Shown one piece after another: positions 18,132-26,859 of a stretch of DNA of 64,000 nt; within the stretch, counting starts at the first letter, position 1; every line of letters begins with the position of its first letter. Under the pieces are notes generated by a model, which was given only the letters and a program-made list of their open reading frames with translations, did not search any database and was not told the DNA's origin. The DNA lies in contig CAWAPS010000005.1 in NCBI GenBank assembly GCA_963783945.1, positions 62,001-126,000 on the forward strand. The letters are read 5' to 3'. The stretch comes from CAWAPS01 sp963783945. Its GTDB lineage: Bacteria; Actinomycetota; Acidimicrobiia; Acidimicrobiales; Palsa-688. Both the position numbers and the translations under genes were made by a program.

Positions 18132-18170
18132 CCAGGTCTTGATCAGGTCTACCGACCTGTAACGACCTGG
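18132..18170. repeat. Nested double inverted repeat of AGGTC half-sites
   Basis: CCAGGTC (18132-18138) and CAGGTC (18144-18149) are mirrored by GACCTG (18154-18159) and GACCTGG (18164-18170), with a 4-nt centre. It could fold as a long hairpin with a small internal loop or act as four protein half-sites. Confidence 0.6.
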
Positions 18171-18245
18171 TCATAGTCGTTGCCGCCTGCGCCGGACCGG
18201 AGCCACCCCGACGCCGAGACTCTACCGCGGCGCTTCATCTATCGC

Positions 18246-18265
18246 TACTGAGCCGATACTCAGTA
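18246..18265. repeat. 7-bp perfect inverted repeat
   Basis: TACTGAG-CCGATA-CTCAGTA, stem of 7 and loop of 6, immediately before the larger hairpin at 18271. Confidence 0.5.
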
Positions 18266-18270
18266 CTTCG

Positions 18271-18317
18271 CCCGTCCGTCGAGGGCCTCCAGAGCACAAC
18301 GGCCCTTCTCGGACGGG
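18271..18317. terminator. Strong GC hairpin, candidate bidirectional terminator or structured RNA
   Basis: CCCGTCCG (18271-18278) pairs with CGGACGGG (18310-18317). An inner stem GGGCC (18283-18287) pairs with GGCCC (18301-18305), with a symmetric 4x4 internal loop and a 13-nt apical loop. No U tract follows on either strand. Confidence 0.45.
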
Positions 18318-18450
18318 ACGAACAAGAATCCCGGTCCAAATATTAGCTCTGGCCGGCCTCGGTACCGTCCGGGTTACGAACCGGCGCGTACAGCGATAGC
18401 CCGTCGGCTTTGGCCGCCGCCCCTTCCTCGACCTGAGGTGAGGAAGTGCG

Positions 18451-19128
18451 CTAGCTGCCGGTTTGCTCTCGACGACCGCGACTGCGCGCTGAAGGGGTAT
18501 TGCGCTGGGGCCGCGGCTCGGTAATACCCCAGTCTGCCGGCGGCGTCGAGAACATGAGATCTATGACTGCGGACAGTTCCTCATGCACATATTCCAGGGG
18601 CACCCGCCCGAGTGCGTACTGGTACAGGAGGGTCTGGAGGACACTGGTTACGGCCAGAATGATCAGGTCCGCACTCCGGGTGTCTACGTTGGGAAGACCT
18701 TCACGAAAACCAGCAAGATTCATCTGGCCAACTCGCTGAAATATGGCGAGCGCGTCTTTGTCAACGGAGGTCTCGAGCACGATCTCGAGGCGTAGGAACT
18801 GCCGCCTTCGCTCGTAGGCACCCAAGACCCGGCGCACGATCTCCTTCAGCCGCTCCGGGGAGGTTCCCTCTAAAGGTTGACGACGAAGGTGGGCTCTGAA
18901 GGACTTCGACCACTCGAGCATCACCGCGGCGTAAAGGTGCTCCTTGGAATTGAAGTATCGGTAAATGGTTCCAAGAGCAAATCCGGAGCGCTGGGCCACG
19001 TCGCGCACCTGGATCTTGTCGTATTCGCCGTCCTCCAGCAGCTCGAGTGCCGCTCGCACTATCTGCTGGCGACGTTTCTGTTGCCAGGGGGGTCTATCGT
19101 CGTCCAATGCGTCGAGCAGATCCGTCAC
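18451..19128 (-). CDS. TetR-family transcriptional regulator
   Basis: 225 residues. The N-terminal DNA-binding domain is classical: RRQQIVRAALELLEDG, then VRDVAQRSGFALGTIYRYFNSKEHLYAAV. The ligand domain (about 75-200) is helical and divergent. The gene is transcribed away from the amidohydrolase operon at 19586. The intergenic region contains a consensus-like promoter overlapped by a GACCGA/TCGGTC palindrome, so this regulator is the obvious candidate repressor of that operon. A CoA-thioester or organic acid inducer would be typical. The C-terminus is a basic, low-complexity tail (PQRNTPSARSRGRREQ). Confidence 0.9.
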   Translation of the reverse strand: MTDLLDALDDDRPPWQQKRRQQIVRAALELLEDGEYDKIQVRDVAQRSGFALGTIYRYFNSKEHLYAAVMLEWSKSFRAHLRRQPLEGTSPERLKEIVRRVLGAYERRRQFLRLEIVLETSVDKDALAIFQRVGQMNLAGFREGLPNVDTRSADLIILAVTSVLQTLLYQYALGRVPLEYVHEELSAVIDLMFSTPPADWGITEPRPQRNTPSARSRGRREQTGS

Positions 19129-19585
19129 AGCTACCCCGTTTGCAGGCGCCGGGTCCCGGATGGGAGGCGCACCAGGTAGTAGTACCAGCTATTCGTCGGT
19201 CAGAGCAAGGGTCCTTACCCGATACCGCGACGAGGCGGTCAACCCGCTCGTCTGGGGTCGCCCGACCTGTGGCCCCGGCCCGCGACACCTCTCCCGGTGC
19301 GCATGCCGTAGAGCCTCATGCCAAGGGAATCGAGCGGACGGCTTCAGGGGGCCGAGGCAAGGATCGGCTGGGCTGTTCGTCTCACCGGGTTGCCGCGGGG
19401 AGCCGGGATGTCTGAGAGGGAACCCTTGACCGAATGAGAATCTCGGTCTAATATCGGCCTCCGTAGGGTTGCTGTTGGCACGGACGCGCGGACGCTTGGG
19501 CGAAGTGGGCCACCTTGAGATCGTTTCCATTAGCTATCCTGCCGAGTGAACTCGAGCTGCGGTTTTCTGATAGGGGAGTGGATCG
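19129..19585. other. Divergent control region, 457 nt
   Basis: It lies between the TetR gene (-) and the amidohydrolase operon (+). No gene is supported. It contains the promoter and palindrome at 19426-19454. The remaining left part shows no clear signal. Confidence 0.5.
19426..19454 (+). promoter_or_regulatory. Sigma-70-type promoter with overlapping palindromic operator
   Basis: TTGACC (19426-19431), a 17-nt spacer, then TAATAT (19449-19454). A palindrome, GACCGA at 19428-19433 and TCGGTC at 19443-19448, spans the end of the -35 box to the base before the -10 box, so a bound repressor would block RNA polymerase. The expected start of the message leaves a leader of about 125 nt before the ATG at 19586. 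The divergent TetR gene is the likely source of the repressor. Confidence 0.65.
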
Positions 19586-20830
19586 ATGACAGACACTCTG
19601 GTGGTGGCCAGTCGGGGTCGCGAGATGGTTCAGGAGCTGGGAATAAAGCTCTTCGACGCTGACAATCACTACTACGAGCTGCCCGACTGCTTTACCCGCT
19701 ACTTGCCGGCCGATCGTGGGCGCGAAGCCTTTCGATGGGTGACCAACGAGCAAGGACGATACCGCCTGATCGTTAACGGCGAGATTCTTCGCATGATCGT
19801 CAACCCCCGGTTCGATGAGAGCGCTCGAATAGCACAGCCAGGCGGCCTCACTCAGATGTTTCGGAGCGGGGGCGATATCGTTCATCGATCGGCGTCTCAG
19901 GCGGTGGACATGCTGACCGATCGACCCGAGTACCAGCGGCGCGATGCCCGCCTCGAGGTTATGGACAGGCAACTCGTCGAGAAGAACTGGCTGTTCCCGA
20001 CCATCGGCGTCATCATCGAGGAGTACTTCCGGGACCAGCCCAAGGCGACAGCCGAGTTGATGACGGCGTTCAACCGATGGCTGGAAGAGGACTGGGGATT
20101 CGCCTACAAGGGCCGCATACACGCAGTGCCCCACCTATCCCTCGCTGACATCGATTCAGCAGTCACCGAGCTGGATTGGGTGCTCGGAAAGGGCGCCAAA
20201 CTGGTGGACCTACGAAGCTGTCCGGTGCCGGGAAGCGCCCATGGAAGGTCGCTGGCCGATCCTGAATTCGATCCGTTCTGGGCCCGGGTCAACGAGGCCG
20301 GGATACCGGTGACGCTGCACGCCGGAGACCTGGGGACATCGAGACGATTCTCTACTGATTGGGGCGAGAACCCAAACCCCACCCCCTACGAGACCAGTCG
20401 TTTTCAGATGATGCAGTCGTATCGGTCTGCGTACGACACAGCCGCTGCTCTCATCTTTCACGGCTTATTCGATCGACACCCGAGAGTGCGCATAGTCTTT
20501 GTGGAGCAGGGTGCGTCATGGGCCCGATTCTTCCTTGCCAACCTGAAGAAGACGCTTCGGCGGGTCGACAACTCCCGTTTCACAACCAAGCTCGATCCCA
20601 TCGAGACTTTCCGAAAGCACTTCTGGCTCGAGCCATATCCAGAAGAGAACCTGGCCGACATTATCGATATCCTGGGCGAAGACCGCGTCGTGTTCGGTTC
20701 GGACTGGCCTCATGTCGAGGGCACCCCGGAGCCCGCTGCTTTCTTCGACAATGTTCAAGGGATGTCGGCCACGACGCTGAAGAAGATCATGCGCGAGAAC
20801 GCGTTGTCGCTCATGGAGCCTCAGTCCTAA
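19586..20830 (+). CDS. Amidohydrolase-2 family protein
   Basis: 414 residues with metal motif D26-N-H28 (LFDADNHYYE) and the landmarks VTLHAGD, FVEQGASWARF and FGSDWPHVEG. GGGGAG precedes the ATG. It is first in a (+) operon, with a carboxyltransferase beginning 4 nt after its stop, then a fused CoA-transferase, a cyclase-family hydrolase and a crotonase. Many amidohydrolases of this DADNHYYE subgroup sit in actinobacterial lipid or aromatic catabolic clusters, but their reactions are undefined. Regulation by the divergent TetR is likely. Confidence 0.9.
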   Translation: MTDTLVVASRGREMVQELGIKLFDADNHYYELPDCFTRYLPADRGREAFRWVTNEQGRYRLIVNGEILRMIVNPRFDESARIAQPGGLTQMFRSGGDIVHRSASQAVDMLTDRPEYQRRDARLEVMDRQLVEKNWLFPTIGVIIEEYFRDQPKATAELMTAFNRWLEEDWGFAYKGRIHAVPHLSLADIDSAVTELDWVLGKGAKLVDLRSCPVPGSAHGRSLADPEFDPFWARVNEAGIPVTLHAGDLGTSRRFSTDWGENPNPTPYETSRFQMMQSYRSAYDTAAALIFHGLFDRHPRVRIVFVEQGASWARFFLANLKKTLRRVDNSRFTTKLDPIETFRKHFWLEPYPEENLADIIDILGEDRVVFGSDWPHVEGTPEPAAFFDNVQGMSATTLKKIMRENALSLMEPQS

Positions 20831-20834
20831 ACCC

Positions 20835-22391
20835 ATGACCCCCGAGTGGCAATCCGAGATTGATGAGCTGGAAGCAAGACGCAAGCTGTCCCTCGAGATG
20901 GGCGGGACGGACAAGGTAAAGATCCACCACAGCAAAGGTCGACTGACGGTACGCGAACGGATCGACAAGCTGCTCGATTCCGACACCTTCCACGAGCTCG
21001 GCCAGCTGACGGGTAGTCCGACATTCGAGGGCCGCCAACTGGTGAACGTGATGCCGTCCAACCTGATCATGGGCTACGGCTCGGTAGACCGGCGTCGGGT
21101 GGTGGTGGCCGGTGACGACTTCACCATCCGAGGCGGTTCGGCTGAGGCCACGCTGCCGGGCAAGGCAACGTTCGCTGTGCGCCTCGCCCTGGAGTGGGGA
21201 GTTCCGCTGGTACAGCTCGTCGACGGCTCAGGTGGAGGAGGCGGGGTCAAGGTCTACGAGAGCGGGTCACACGGCACCGTGCCACCGGTGCTCATCGACT
21301 GGCAACACATCACCACGGCACTCGGGGTGATCCCGGTTGTTTCAATGGTCGGTGGGACGGTCGCCGGGCTCGGTGCGCTCAAGGCCTGTCAGACTCACTA
21401 TTCCGTCATGGTTCGGGGCACGTCTCAGGTTTTCGCCGCCGGACCGCCATTGGTTCGCTACGTCGAGAAGGACGTCGACAAGGACACCCTGGGTGGCAGC
21501 GGCGTGCACACTCGCAACGGGACCGTCTCCGACGAAGCAGAGAGCGAAGAGGAGGCGCTACAGCGACTCCGGGCCTTTCTTTCCTACCTCCCAAGCTCGG
21601 TGTACGAGCTCCCACCAGTGGGGGAGAGCGCGGACCCTCCCGAGCGGCGAGAGGATTGGTTGGGGAGTGCAGTACCGAGAAACCGGCGTCAGGTATACGA
21701 CATCCGTCGGATACTGAACGCCGTCTTCGACGATGGCTCGTTCATGGAGTTGTCGAAGATGTTCGGCCGCTCTCTCGTAACCGGCTTTGCTCGCCTTCAG
21801 GGCAGGCCGGTCGCGGTGCTGGCTTCAGACCCCTACCACTATGGGGGGGCGTTGGGGGCGGCCGCCTGTCAGAAGCTCAGGCGATTCGTCGACCTCTCGG
21901 AGACGTTCCATCTGCCCCGGGTGGGCCTGCTGGATCTCCCGGGGCTGATGATCGGCACCCAGGCTGAGACGGCTGGAACCGTGCGGTATGCCACCGAGGC
22001 CGTCACCGCGGTGTATCAAAGCACGGTTCCCCAGTGTGTGGTCATACTCCGCCGGTTCTACGGCCTCGGAGCAGCCGGCATGGTGAACGGCTCGCGGCTC
22101 GGGTTCATCTACGCCTGGCCGTCGGCGGAGTGGGGCTCGATGCCGTTCGAGGGCGGGATTGAGGCGGCCTATAAAGCCGATCTCGAGGCCGCCGAGGACC
22201 CCGAGGCTCTCCGCGCCGAGATCGAGGAGAGACTGGCTTACGCCCGGTCCCCCATGCGGGCGGCCGAGCGCTTTTTCAATGTCGTGGACCTCATCGATCC
22301 GCGAGATACCAGGAGGATCCTCTGCGACTTTGCCAAGGGCGCCTACGAAAGCATGACTCCCGGTACCCGCAGCCACACCATGCGCCCGTGA
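20835..22391 (+). CDS. Acyl-CoA carboxylase beta (carboxyltransferase) subunit-like protein
   Basis: 518 residues, the length of PccB/AccD-type carboxyltransferases. It has both crotonase-fold halves: N-terminal KGRLTVRERIDKLLD, GGSAEATLPGK, and VDGSGGGGGVKVYESGSHG with an acyl-CoA oxyanion-type glycine run, then C-terminal GFARLQGRPVAVLASDP, PGLMIGTQAE and FYGLGAAGMVNG. The reaction would be carboxylation of an acyl-CoA, or the reverse, with biotinyl carrier protein. No biotin carboxylase/BCCP alpha subunit or epsilon subunit is encoded in the window, so the partner must lie elsewhere or the protein works as a decarboxylase. Confidence 0.9.
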   Translation: MTPEWQSEIDELEARRKLSLEMGGTDKVKIHHSKGRLTVRERIDKLLDSDTFHELGQLTGSPTFEGRQLVNVMPSNLIMGYGSVDRRRVVVAGDDFTIRGGSAEATLPGKATFAVRLALEWGVPLVQLVDGSGGGGGVKVYESGSHGTVPPVLIDWQHITTALGVIPVVSMVGGTVAGLGALKACQTHYSVMVRGTSQVFAAGPPLVRYVEKDVDKDTLGGSGVHTRNGTVSDEAESEEEALQRLRAFLSYLPSSVYELPPVGESADPPERREDWLGSAVPRNRRQVYDIRRILNAVFDDGSFMELSKMFGRSLVTGFARLQGRPVAVLASDPYHYGGALGAAACQKLRRFVDLSETFHLPRVGLLDLPGLMIGTQAETAGTVRYATEAVTAVYQSTVPQCVVILRRFYGLGAAGMVNGSRLGFIYAWPSAEWGSMPFEGGIEAAYKADLEAAEDPEALRAEIEERLAYARSPMRAAERFFNVVDLIDPRDTRRILCDFAKGAYESMTPGTRSHTMRP

Positions 22392-22428
22392 GTCATACGG
22401 GCCAAGTGATGCAGCGTCGCCGGTGAGC

Positions 22429-22513
22429 GCTCGCCACGAAACAACTGGAACAAGCCCTGTGCCGTGGCATGCATGTTGACGAGTAAGTTGCCTCAAGTTG
22501 TTTCGTGGCGAGC
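22429..22513. repeat. 18-bp perfect inverted repeat with 49-nt loop
   Basis: GCTCGCCACGAAACAACT at 22429-22446 is exactly mirrored at 22496-22513. The element sits between the carboxyltransferase stop and the CoA-transferase GTG inside an apparent operon. It could be a terminator/attenuator, a processing site or a small mobile inverted-repeat element. No U tract follows. Confidence 0.75.
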
Positions 22514-22545
22514 CCTATCGATCGTGGGTTTAGAAGGGGACCTGT

Positions 22546-24783
22546 GTGATCATCCTGGATATGTCCAATACCGTCGCTGGAGCCTTCTGCGCCAAGCTCC
22601 TCGGGATGAGAGGCGATCGCGTCATATGGTGCGAGGACAGAGAGCTAACTGCCACAGGTCTTGATCCATTCGAAGCCACACCGGCGTTAAGAGAGTATCT
22701 GCGGCAGAACTGCAACGCCACGGAGCTCGAAACCGCTGACGACCATTCCCTCGCTCGAGCGATCGAAGCGGCGGACGTCGTTATAGCTGGTTGGGATGGC
22801 GGCCAGCGGATCGGCGGTAAGGGACGCGGTGAGGAAATAAGCGTACCGGACGTCAACCCGTCGGCCGTCGAAGTCATCGTCGGTACGTTCGGCATCTCGG
22901 GGCCGTACTCCCGGTATCGAGGTGGCCCCATCATCGACTGGGCGGCCGGAGGATATGCCTATCTGACAGGCCGCCCGGATCGGCATCCGCTGACGGGTCC
23001 GAGATACGCCTGCAGCTACGTGACCGGATACTTCGCCTCCGTCGCGGCTGAACTGGGACTTCGCATGCGCCGGGAAGGTATCACCGGCCTGTCATTCGAC
23101 GTGGCGGCGATGGACGTGATGGCGTCGGCCCACCAGTTCTCGTTCTCCAGTTTTGCCGGGACCGGGCAAATCCTGCATCGCCGCCAGCACGCCTCCCTTG
23201 CCTATCCGATGGACGTGTTCGAGTGCGCGGACGGATGGGTGAGCGTGGGAGCCGTAACCGACGCCCAGTACGACGCACTGGCGTCAGAAGTCGGGGCGAC
23301 CGTGCTCCTCACCGATCCCCGCTTCAAAGATCCTCGCGCCCGTCTCGACCACAGCGACGAGTTCGACGCCGTGGTACGGGAGTGGTTCATGTCCCATACG
23401 CGGGGCGAGATCGTGTCAACTCTCCAGGAACGGCAGGTTCCAGCGGTCAGGCTGGAAGACCCCTTCAGTATCGTGCGGAATGCCCAGCTTCAATCCCGGG
23501 GGTACTGGAAGACCTATTCCGTACGCGGAACAAAAGGCTTGGGTCCAGGAGATCCGATCCGGGTCAAGACCTCCAGCTCTCCCGCAGATCACGACCCGCC
23601 ACACCGCTTCACTACTGATGACGTGTCGAGTGCATCGGGGGCAAGCTCACCGCCATCTGGAGACCTTCCTCTCCGAGGGGTGCTTGTCGTCGATGTGACC
23701 CAATACTGGGCCGGGCCGTTGGCCACCAGGCTGCTAGCCGATCTGGGGGCCACGGTAGTCATGATCGAAAGGCCAGGATCCCGGTTTCACGCGCATGAAA
23801 TCGGCCCCTACAGCGACTGGAAGATGAACCGGGGGAAGCTGAGTCTCGCCGTCGACCTGAAATCCGAGGAAGGGCGGGTCGTCGTTGGAGAGCTCGCGGC
23901 GAAGGCTCGTGTGGTCGTGGAGAACTGTCGGCCCGGGGTCATGGAGAAATTTGGTCTCGGCTTTGAGGCCTTGAGCCGAGGCCGAAGAGGACTCGTCTAT
24001 GTGTCGCTGAGCGGCTTCGGTCAGACCGGCCCCCAGGCCTCCTGGGCGTCGTTCGGCCCCCTCCTGGAGGGCGCGTCCTCCATCCAGTCCAGAACGCACT
24101 ACCCGGACGGACCGCCAACATTGCTAGGGCATTCATTGCCGGACGCCGTAGGAGGAGTCGCCGGTGTGTACGCTCTGCTCAACAGTCTGCGCCAGAGCGA
24201 GCTCGATGGATTGTGCAGGCATGTCGATCTGTCCCAACTCGAGTCCTACGCGGCAGTGAGTGGAGAAGAAATTCTCGCGGCGTCGGTCGGGCTCTACCGA
24301 GACGGAAGTGCAGCAGGCGACATGTACCCCTGTCGGGGGGACGACGAGTGGATAGTGATAGAGGCTCGGACCGCCCCGGAGGTCGCAGCAGTAGGACGAG
24401 TCCTCGGAGGAGAGTCGAGCGGCAGGGAGTCGGCTCCGTTCGCCGAGCGAACCCGGCAGTTCGACAAGCACGAGCTGAGTCGCCTTCTGCAGGAGGAAGG
24501 AGTCGCTGCCTTTCCCGTCCTCAACATCGCGGACCTCGCTTTCGACCCAGGACTGGGTGAACGTGGCTTTGTAGTCGACGTCGATATTGCAGGCAAGCAG
24601 GTCAAGATGCCGGGCTTTCCTTTGCACAGCAGTCGGCCCGTGGCCTCTCTAGAGAGAGGTGCCCCTCTCGCCGGAGAGCACAGTGAATCGGTGCTGCGCC
24701 GCATTCTGCACTACGACGATGACCACATAGAGAAACTGTTCACGATCGGAGCGGTCGCCGGGATACCCGTACGGCCCGTCTAG
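22546..24783 (+). CDS. Fused double-domain CaiB/BaiF (type III) CoA-transferase
   Basis: 745 residues from a GTG preceded by AGAAGGGG; an in-frame TAG five codons upstream rules out extension. The N-terminal domain (1-345) is about ten residues shorter than in paralogues and lacks the catalytic Asp, the aligned segment reading CSYVTG (S157). The second domain (from about 374, LRGVLVVDVTQYWAGPLATRL) keeps Asp in LPDAVGG (D533). The asymmetric arrangement is the same as in the 5675 and 37347 paralogues. It is separated from the upstream carboxyltransferase gene by the 18-bp inverted repeat, and followed by the cyclase gene after 91 nt. Confidence 0.9.
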   Translation: MIILDMSNTVAGAFCAKLLGMRGDRVIWCEDRELTATGLDPFEATPALREYLRQNCNATELETADDHSLARAIEAADVVIAGWDGGQRIGGKGRGEEISVPDVNPSAVEVIVGTFGISGPYSRYRGGPIIDWAAGGYAYLTGRPDRHPLTGPRYACSYVTGYFASVAAELGLRMRREGITGLSFDVAAMDVMASAHQFSFSSFAGTGQILHRRQHASLAYPMDVFECADGWVSVGAVTDAQYDALASEVGATVLLTDPRFKDPRARLDHSDEFDAVVREWFMSHTRGEIVSTLQERQVPAVRLEDPFSIVRNAQLQSRGYWKTYSVRGTKGLGPGDPIRVKTSSSPADHDPPHRFTTDDVSSASGASSPPSGDLPLRGVLVVDVTQYWAGPLATRLLADLGATVVMIERPGSRFHAHEIGPYSDWKMNRGKLSLAVDLKSEEGRVVVGELAAKARVVVENCRPGVMEKFGLGFEALSRGRRGLVYVSLSGFGQTGPQASWASFGPLLEGASSIQSRTHYPDGPPTLLGHSLPDAVGGVAGVYALLNSLRQSELDGLCRHVDLSQLESYAAVSGEEILAASVGLYRDGSAAGDMYPCRGDDEWIVIEARTAPEVAAVGRVLGGESSGRESAPFAERTRQFDKHELSRLLQEEGVAAFPVLNIADLAFDPGLGERGFVVDVDIAGKQVKMPGFPLHSSRPVASLERGAPLAGEHSESVLRRILHYDDDHIEKLFTIGAVAGIPVRPV

Positions 24784-24874
24784 CGATCCGGGTAGCAACG
24801 CCGGACCATTAACCGCGGTAAGGAAAGTCAACCGTTACAAAGGTTCGCAAGTATGAGAAAAAAGGTGCCATGCA

Positions 24875-25837
24875 ATGAGTGAGAAATTGGTCGATCAGAT
24901 CACCGCGATGGGCGAGCAGGTGCGCAACTGGGGTAGATGGGGGGTGGATGACGAGGCCGGCACCCTCAACCTCATCACGAGCCAGCGGAGGCGCGCCGCA
25001 GCAGGGCTGGTACGCAGGGGGGACGTATTCTCCCTCTGTCTGCCTCTTGGTCCTGGCGGCCCGCAGGCTGGATCAGAGCCGCCCAGACCTATGGATACGA
25101 CCGCCCAGCGGTCGAACCCGATTCATTTCATGGTTCGAACCGGCTCCGAGGAAGCGAGTCACCTGGGCGCGACGTCCTTCTGGGCGGATGACGCGGTGAC
25201 GATGTACCTACAAGCCGGGACCCAATGGGATGCGCTGTCGCATGTCTTCTATGGCGGCCAGGTCTATAACGGACGACCCTCCAGCGTGATCGATGCATCG
25301 GGGGCCCATAGCTCGGGCATCGACAAGCTGCATGACAAATTCGTCGGCCGGGGAGTTCTACTCGATGTCGCCCGGCTACACGGAGTGCCCTCGCTGCCGT
25401 CCGGTCACGCCATCACGGCCGATGAGCTCGAGGAAGCAGAACGACAGGGGGGTGCAGAAGTAGCTGAGGGTGACATTGTTCTGGTGCGCACAGGTCTGAT
25501 GTCGACTTGGAAAGCGTCGGGGGACTGGTCCGAGTACTTGAAGCCGCAACCGGGGCTGCATTTCACCTGCGCAAAATGGTTGCACTCTCGTGGGGCGGCG
25601 GCGGTCGCGGCTGACAACACCGCGGTGGAGGCCAGCAGCTTCACCGAGGGTATCTACGCTCCGTTTCACATGCTCGCCCTCCGAGACATGGGATTGCCGA
25701 TCGGGGAGTACTGGTATCTGGAGGACCTGGCCGCCGATTGCGCGGAGGATGGGGTGAGCGAGTTCTTTCTGATCGCACAAGCGCTGCCGTTCGAGGCTGC
25801 CCTTGGTTCGCCGGTGAACCCGATCGCAATCAAATGA
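24875..25837 (+). CDS. Cyclase-family hydrolase (kynurenine formamidase/isatin hydrolase-like)
   Basis: 320 residues of the PF04199-type metal hydrolase fold. The family's HxGTHxDxP metal motif is represented by AGTQWDALSHV (about 115-124): the Asp and a later His are kept, but the first His position is Gln (Q117). Downstream blocks are GRGVLLDVARL, GDIVLVRTG and AAVAADNTAVE. Members cleave amide bonds or cyclic lactams and diketones. AAGGTG precedes the ATG. It lies between the fused CoA-transferase and a crotonase, so ring hydrolysis before CoA activation is a reasonable guess. Confidence 0.85.
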   Translation: MSEKLVDQITAMGEQVRNWGRWGVDDEAGTLNLITSQRRRAAAGLVRRGDVFSLCLPLGPGGPQAGSEPPRPMDTTAQRSNPIHFMVRTGSEEASHLGATSFWADDAVTMYLQAGTQWDALSHVFYGGQVYNGRPSSVIDASGAHSSGIDKLHDKFVGRGVLLDVARLHGVPSLPSGHAITADELEEAERQGGAEVAEGDIVLVRTGLMSTWKASGDWSEYLKPQPGLHFTCAKWLHSRGAAAVAADNTAVEASSFTEGIYAPFHMLALRDMGLPIGEYWYLEDLAADCAEDGVSEFFLIAQALPFEAALGSPVNPIAIK

Positions 25838-25933
25838 ATCGCACCCCCTGAGACGTTGTGGCCGGCGCCGCCGCCACAGTGGGCCACGACTGAACCGGTG
25901 GGGACGAGATCCAATCAGTAGAAGGGATTCGTG

Positions 25934-26821
25934 ATGATCGCCAACGACTATGAAACGTTGCTCATCGAGGGACACGAGACGGTCGTTCGCATCACCCTCA
26001 ACCGGCCCGAGATACGGAATGCTATTTCGCCCAAGCTGCAGCGTGAGCTGATCGACGCGATCGAGAGCAGTTCCGCCGACCAGGGGGTAAACGTCGTCAT
26101 AATCAGAGGTTCGGGACCGTCCTTCTGCTCGGGCTACGACCTCTCGGCCACTTCGGCGGAGTCCCGCAGATCTCGTGCTGACGACTCTGATACAGCGCTA
26201 GTGGCTTCGCGTCGAGCGCTGGGAACGATAGATATGGCCCGGGCCTGGTCGCGCATCTGGAACGCCCATATCCCGGTCATAGCCCAGGTCCACGGGAATT
26301 GCCTGGCCGGCGGCACCGACCTGGCCCAGCAGTGCGACCTGGTCATAGCCGCCGAAGATGCCATCATCGGATATCCGGCTCTCCGCATGGGAGGCACCCC
26401 GCCCGTCAACATGTGGCTGTACAACGTAGGACCGCAGTGGGCCAAGCGGTTGTTGTACACGGGCGACACCGTCACCGGGCGGCTGGCGGCCGAGATCGGT
26501 CTCGCGCTCGAAGCCGTCCCGGCCGGTGTTCTCGACGATCACGTGATGGCGCTGGCGAAGCGCATCGCCCTGGTCGGCCGAGATCTCGTCGCCATAAACA
26601 AGTACATGATCAACAAGGGCCTCGACCTCATGGGACGAGCCATCCTCCAGGAGATCGCCCCACCAATGGATACGATCGCCAACCTCTCACCGGAGATGGC
26701 TGAGTTTCAGGCGCGAGCGAAGGAGATAGGTCTGGGCGCCGCCTTCAAAGAGCGAGATGCCCGGTTCGGTGATCGGGCTCCACTCGACGTAGCCGGATTC
26801 GACGACACCGCGGATCGGTAG
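25934..26821 (+). CDS. Crotonase-superfamily (enoyl-CoA hydratase/isomerase-like) protein
   Basis: 295 residues from ATG 25934; GTG 25931 is an alternative, and AGAAGGGA lies upstream of both. Crotonase features are ITLNRPEIRNA, the oxyanion hole GPSFCSGYDL and the segment GNCLAGGTDLAQQCDLVIAA. The first catalytic Glu of hydratases is Asp here (GGTDL) and the second is Ala (GYPALRMGG), so a standard hydratase is doubtful. It is the last gene of the 19586-26821 operon. It differs from the crotonase at 12947 and is not a recent duplicate. Confidence 0.88.
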   Translation: MIANDYETLLIEGHETVVRITLNRPEIRNAISPKLQRELIDAIESSSADQGVNVVIIRGSGPSFCSGYDLSATSAESRRSRADDSDTALVASRRALGTIDMARAWSRIWNAHIPVIAQVHGNCLAGGTDLAQQCDLVIAAEDAIIGYPALRMGGTPPVNMWLYNVGPQWAKRLLYTGDTVTGRLAAEIGLALEAVPAGVLDDHVMALAKRIALVGRDLVAINKYMINKGLDLMGRAILQEIAPPMDTIANLSPEMAEFQARAKEIGLGAAFKERDARFGDRAPLDVAGFDDTADR

Positions 26822-26859
26822 CGGGACAAGGAGGGCCGGGTCGGCCCGCTCCGAGCCGT

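Larger units (their letters stand above)
18068..18450. other. Convergent intergenic region, 383 nt, rich in inverted repeats
   Basis: No protein gene was found between the dodecin and TetR stops. Three separate inverted-repeat structures occur within 190 nt (18132-18170, 18246-18265, 18271-18317), listed individually. Terminators or a structured non-coding RNA are possible; no known RNA family was recognised. Confidence 0.5.

Noticed and set aside
18271..18317. tRNA-like fold
   Set aside because: The hairpins do not form a cloverleaf, and there is no T-loop GTTCRA or acceptor-stem pairing.
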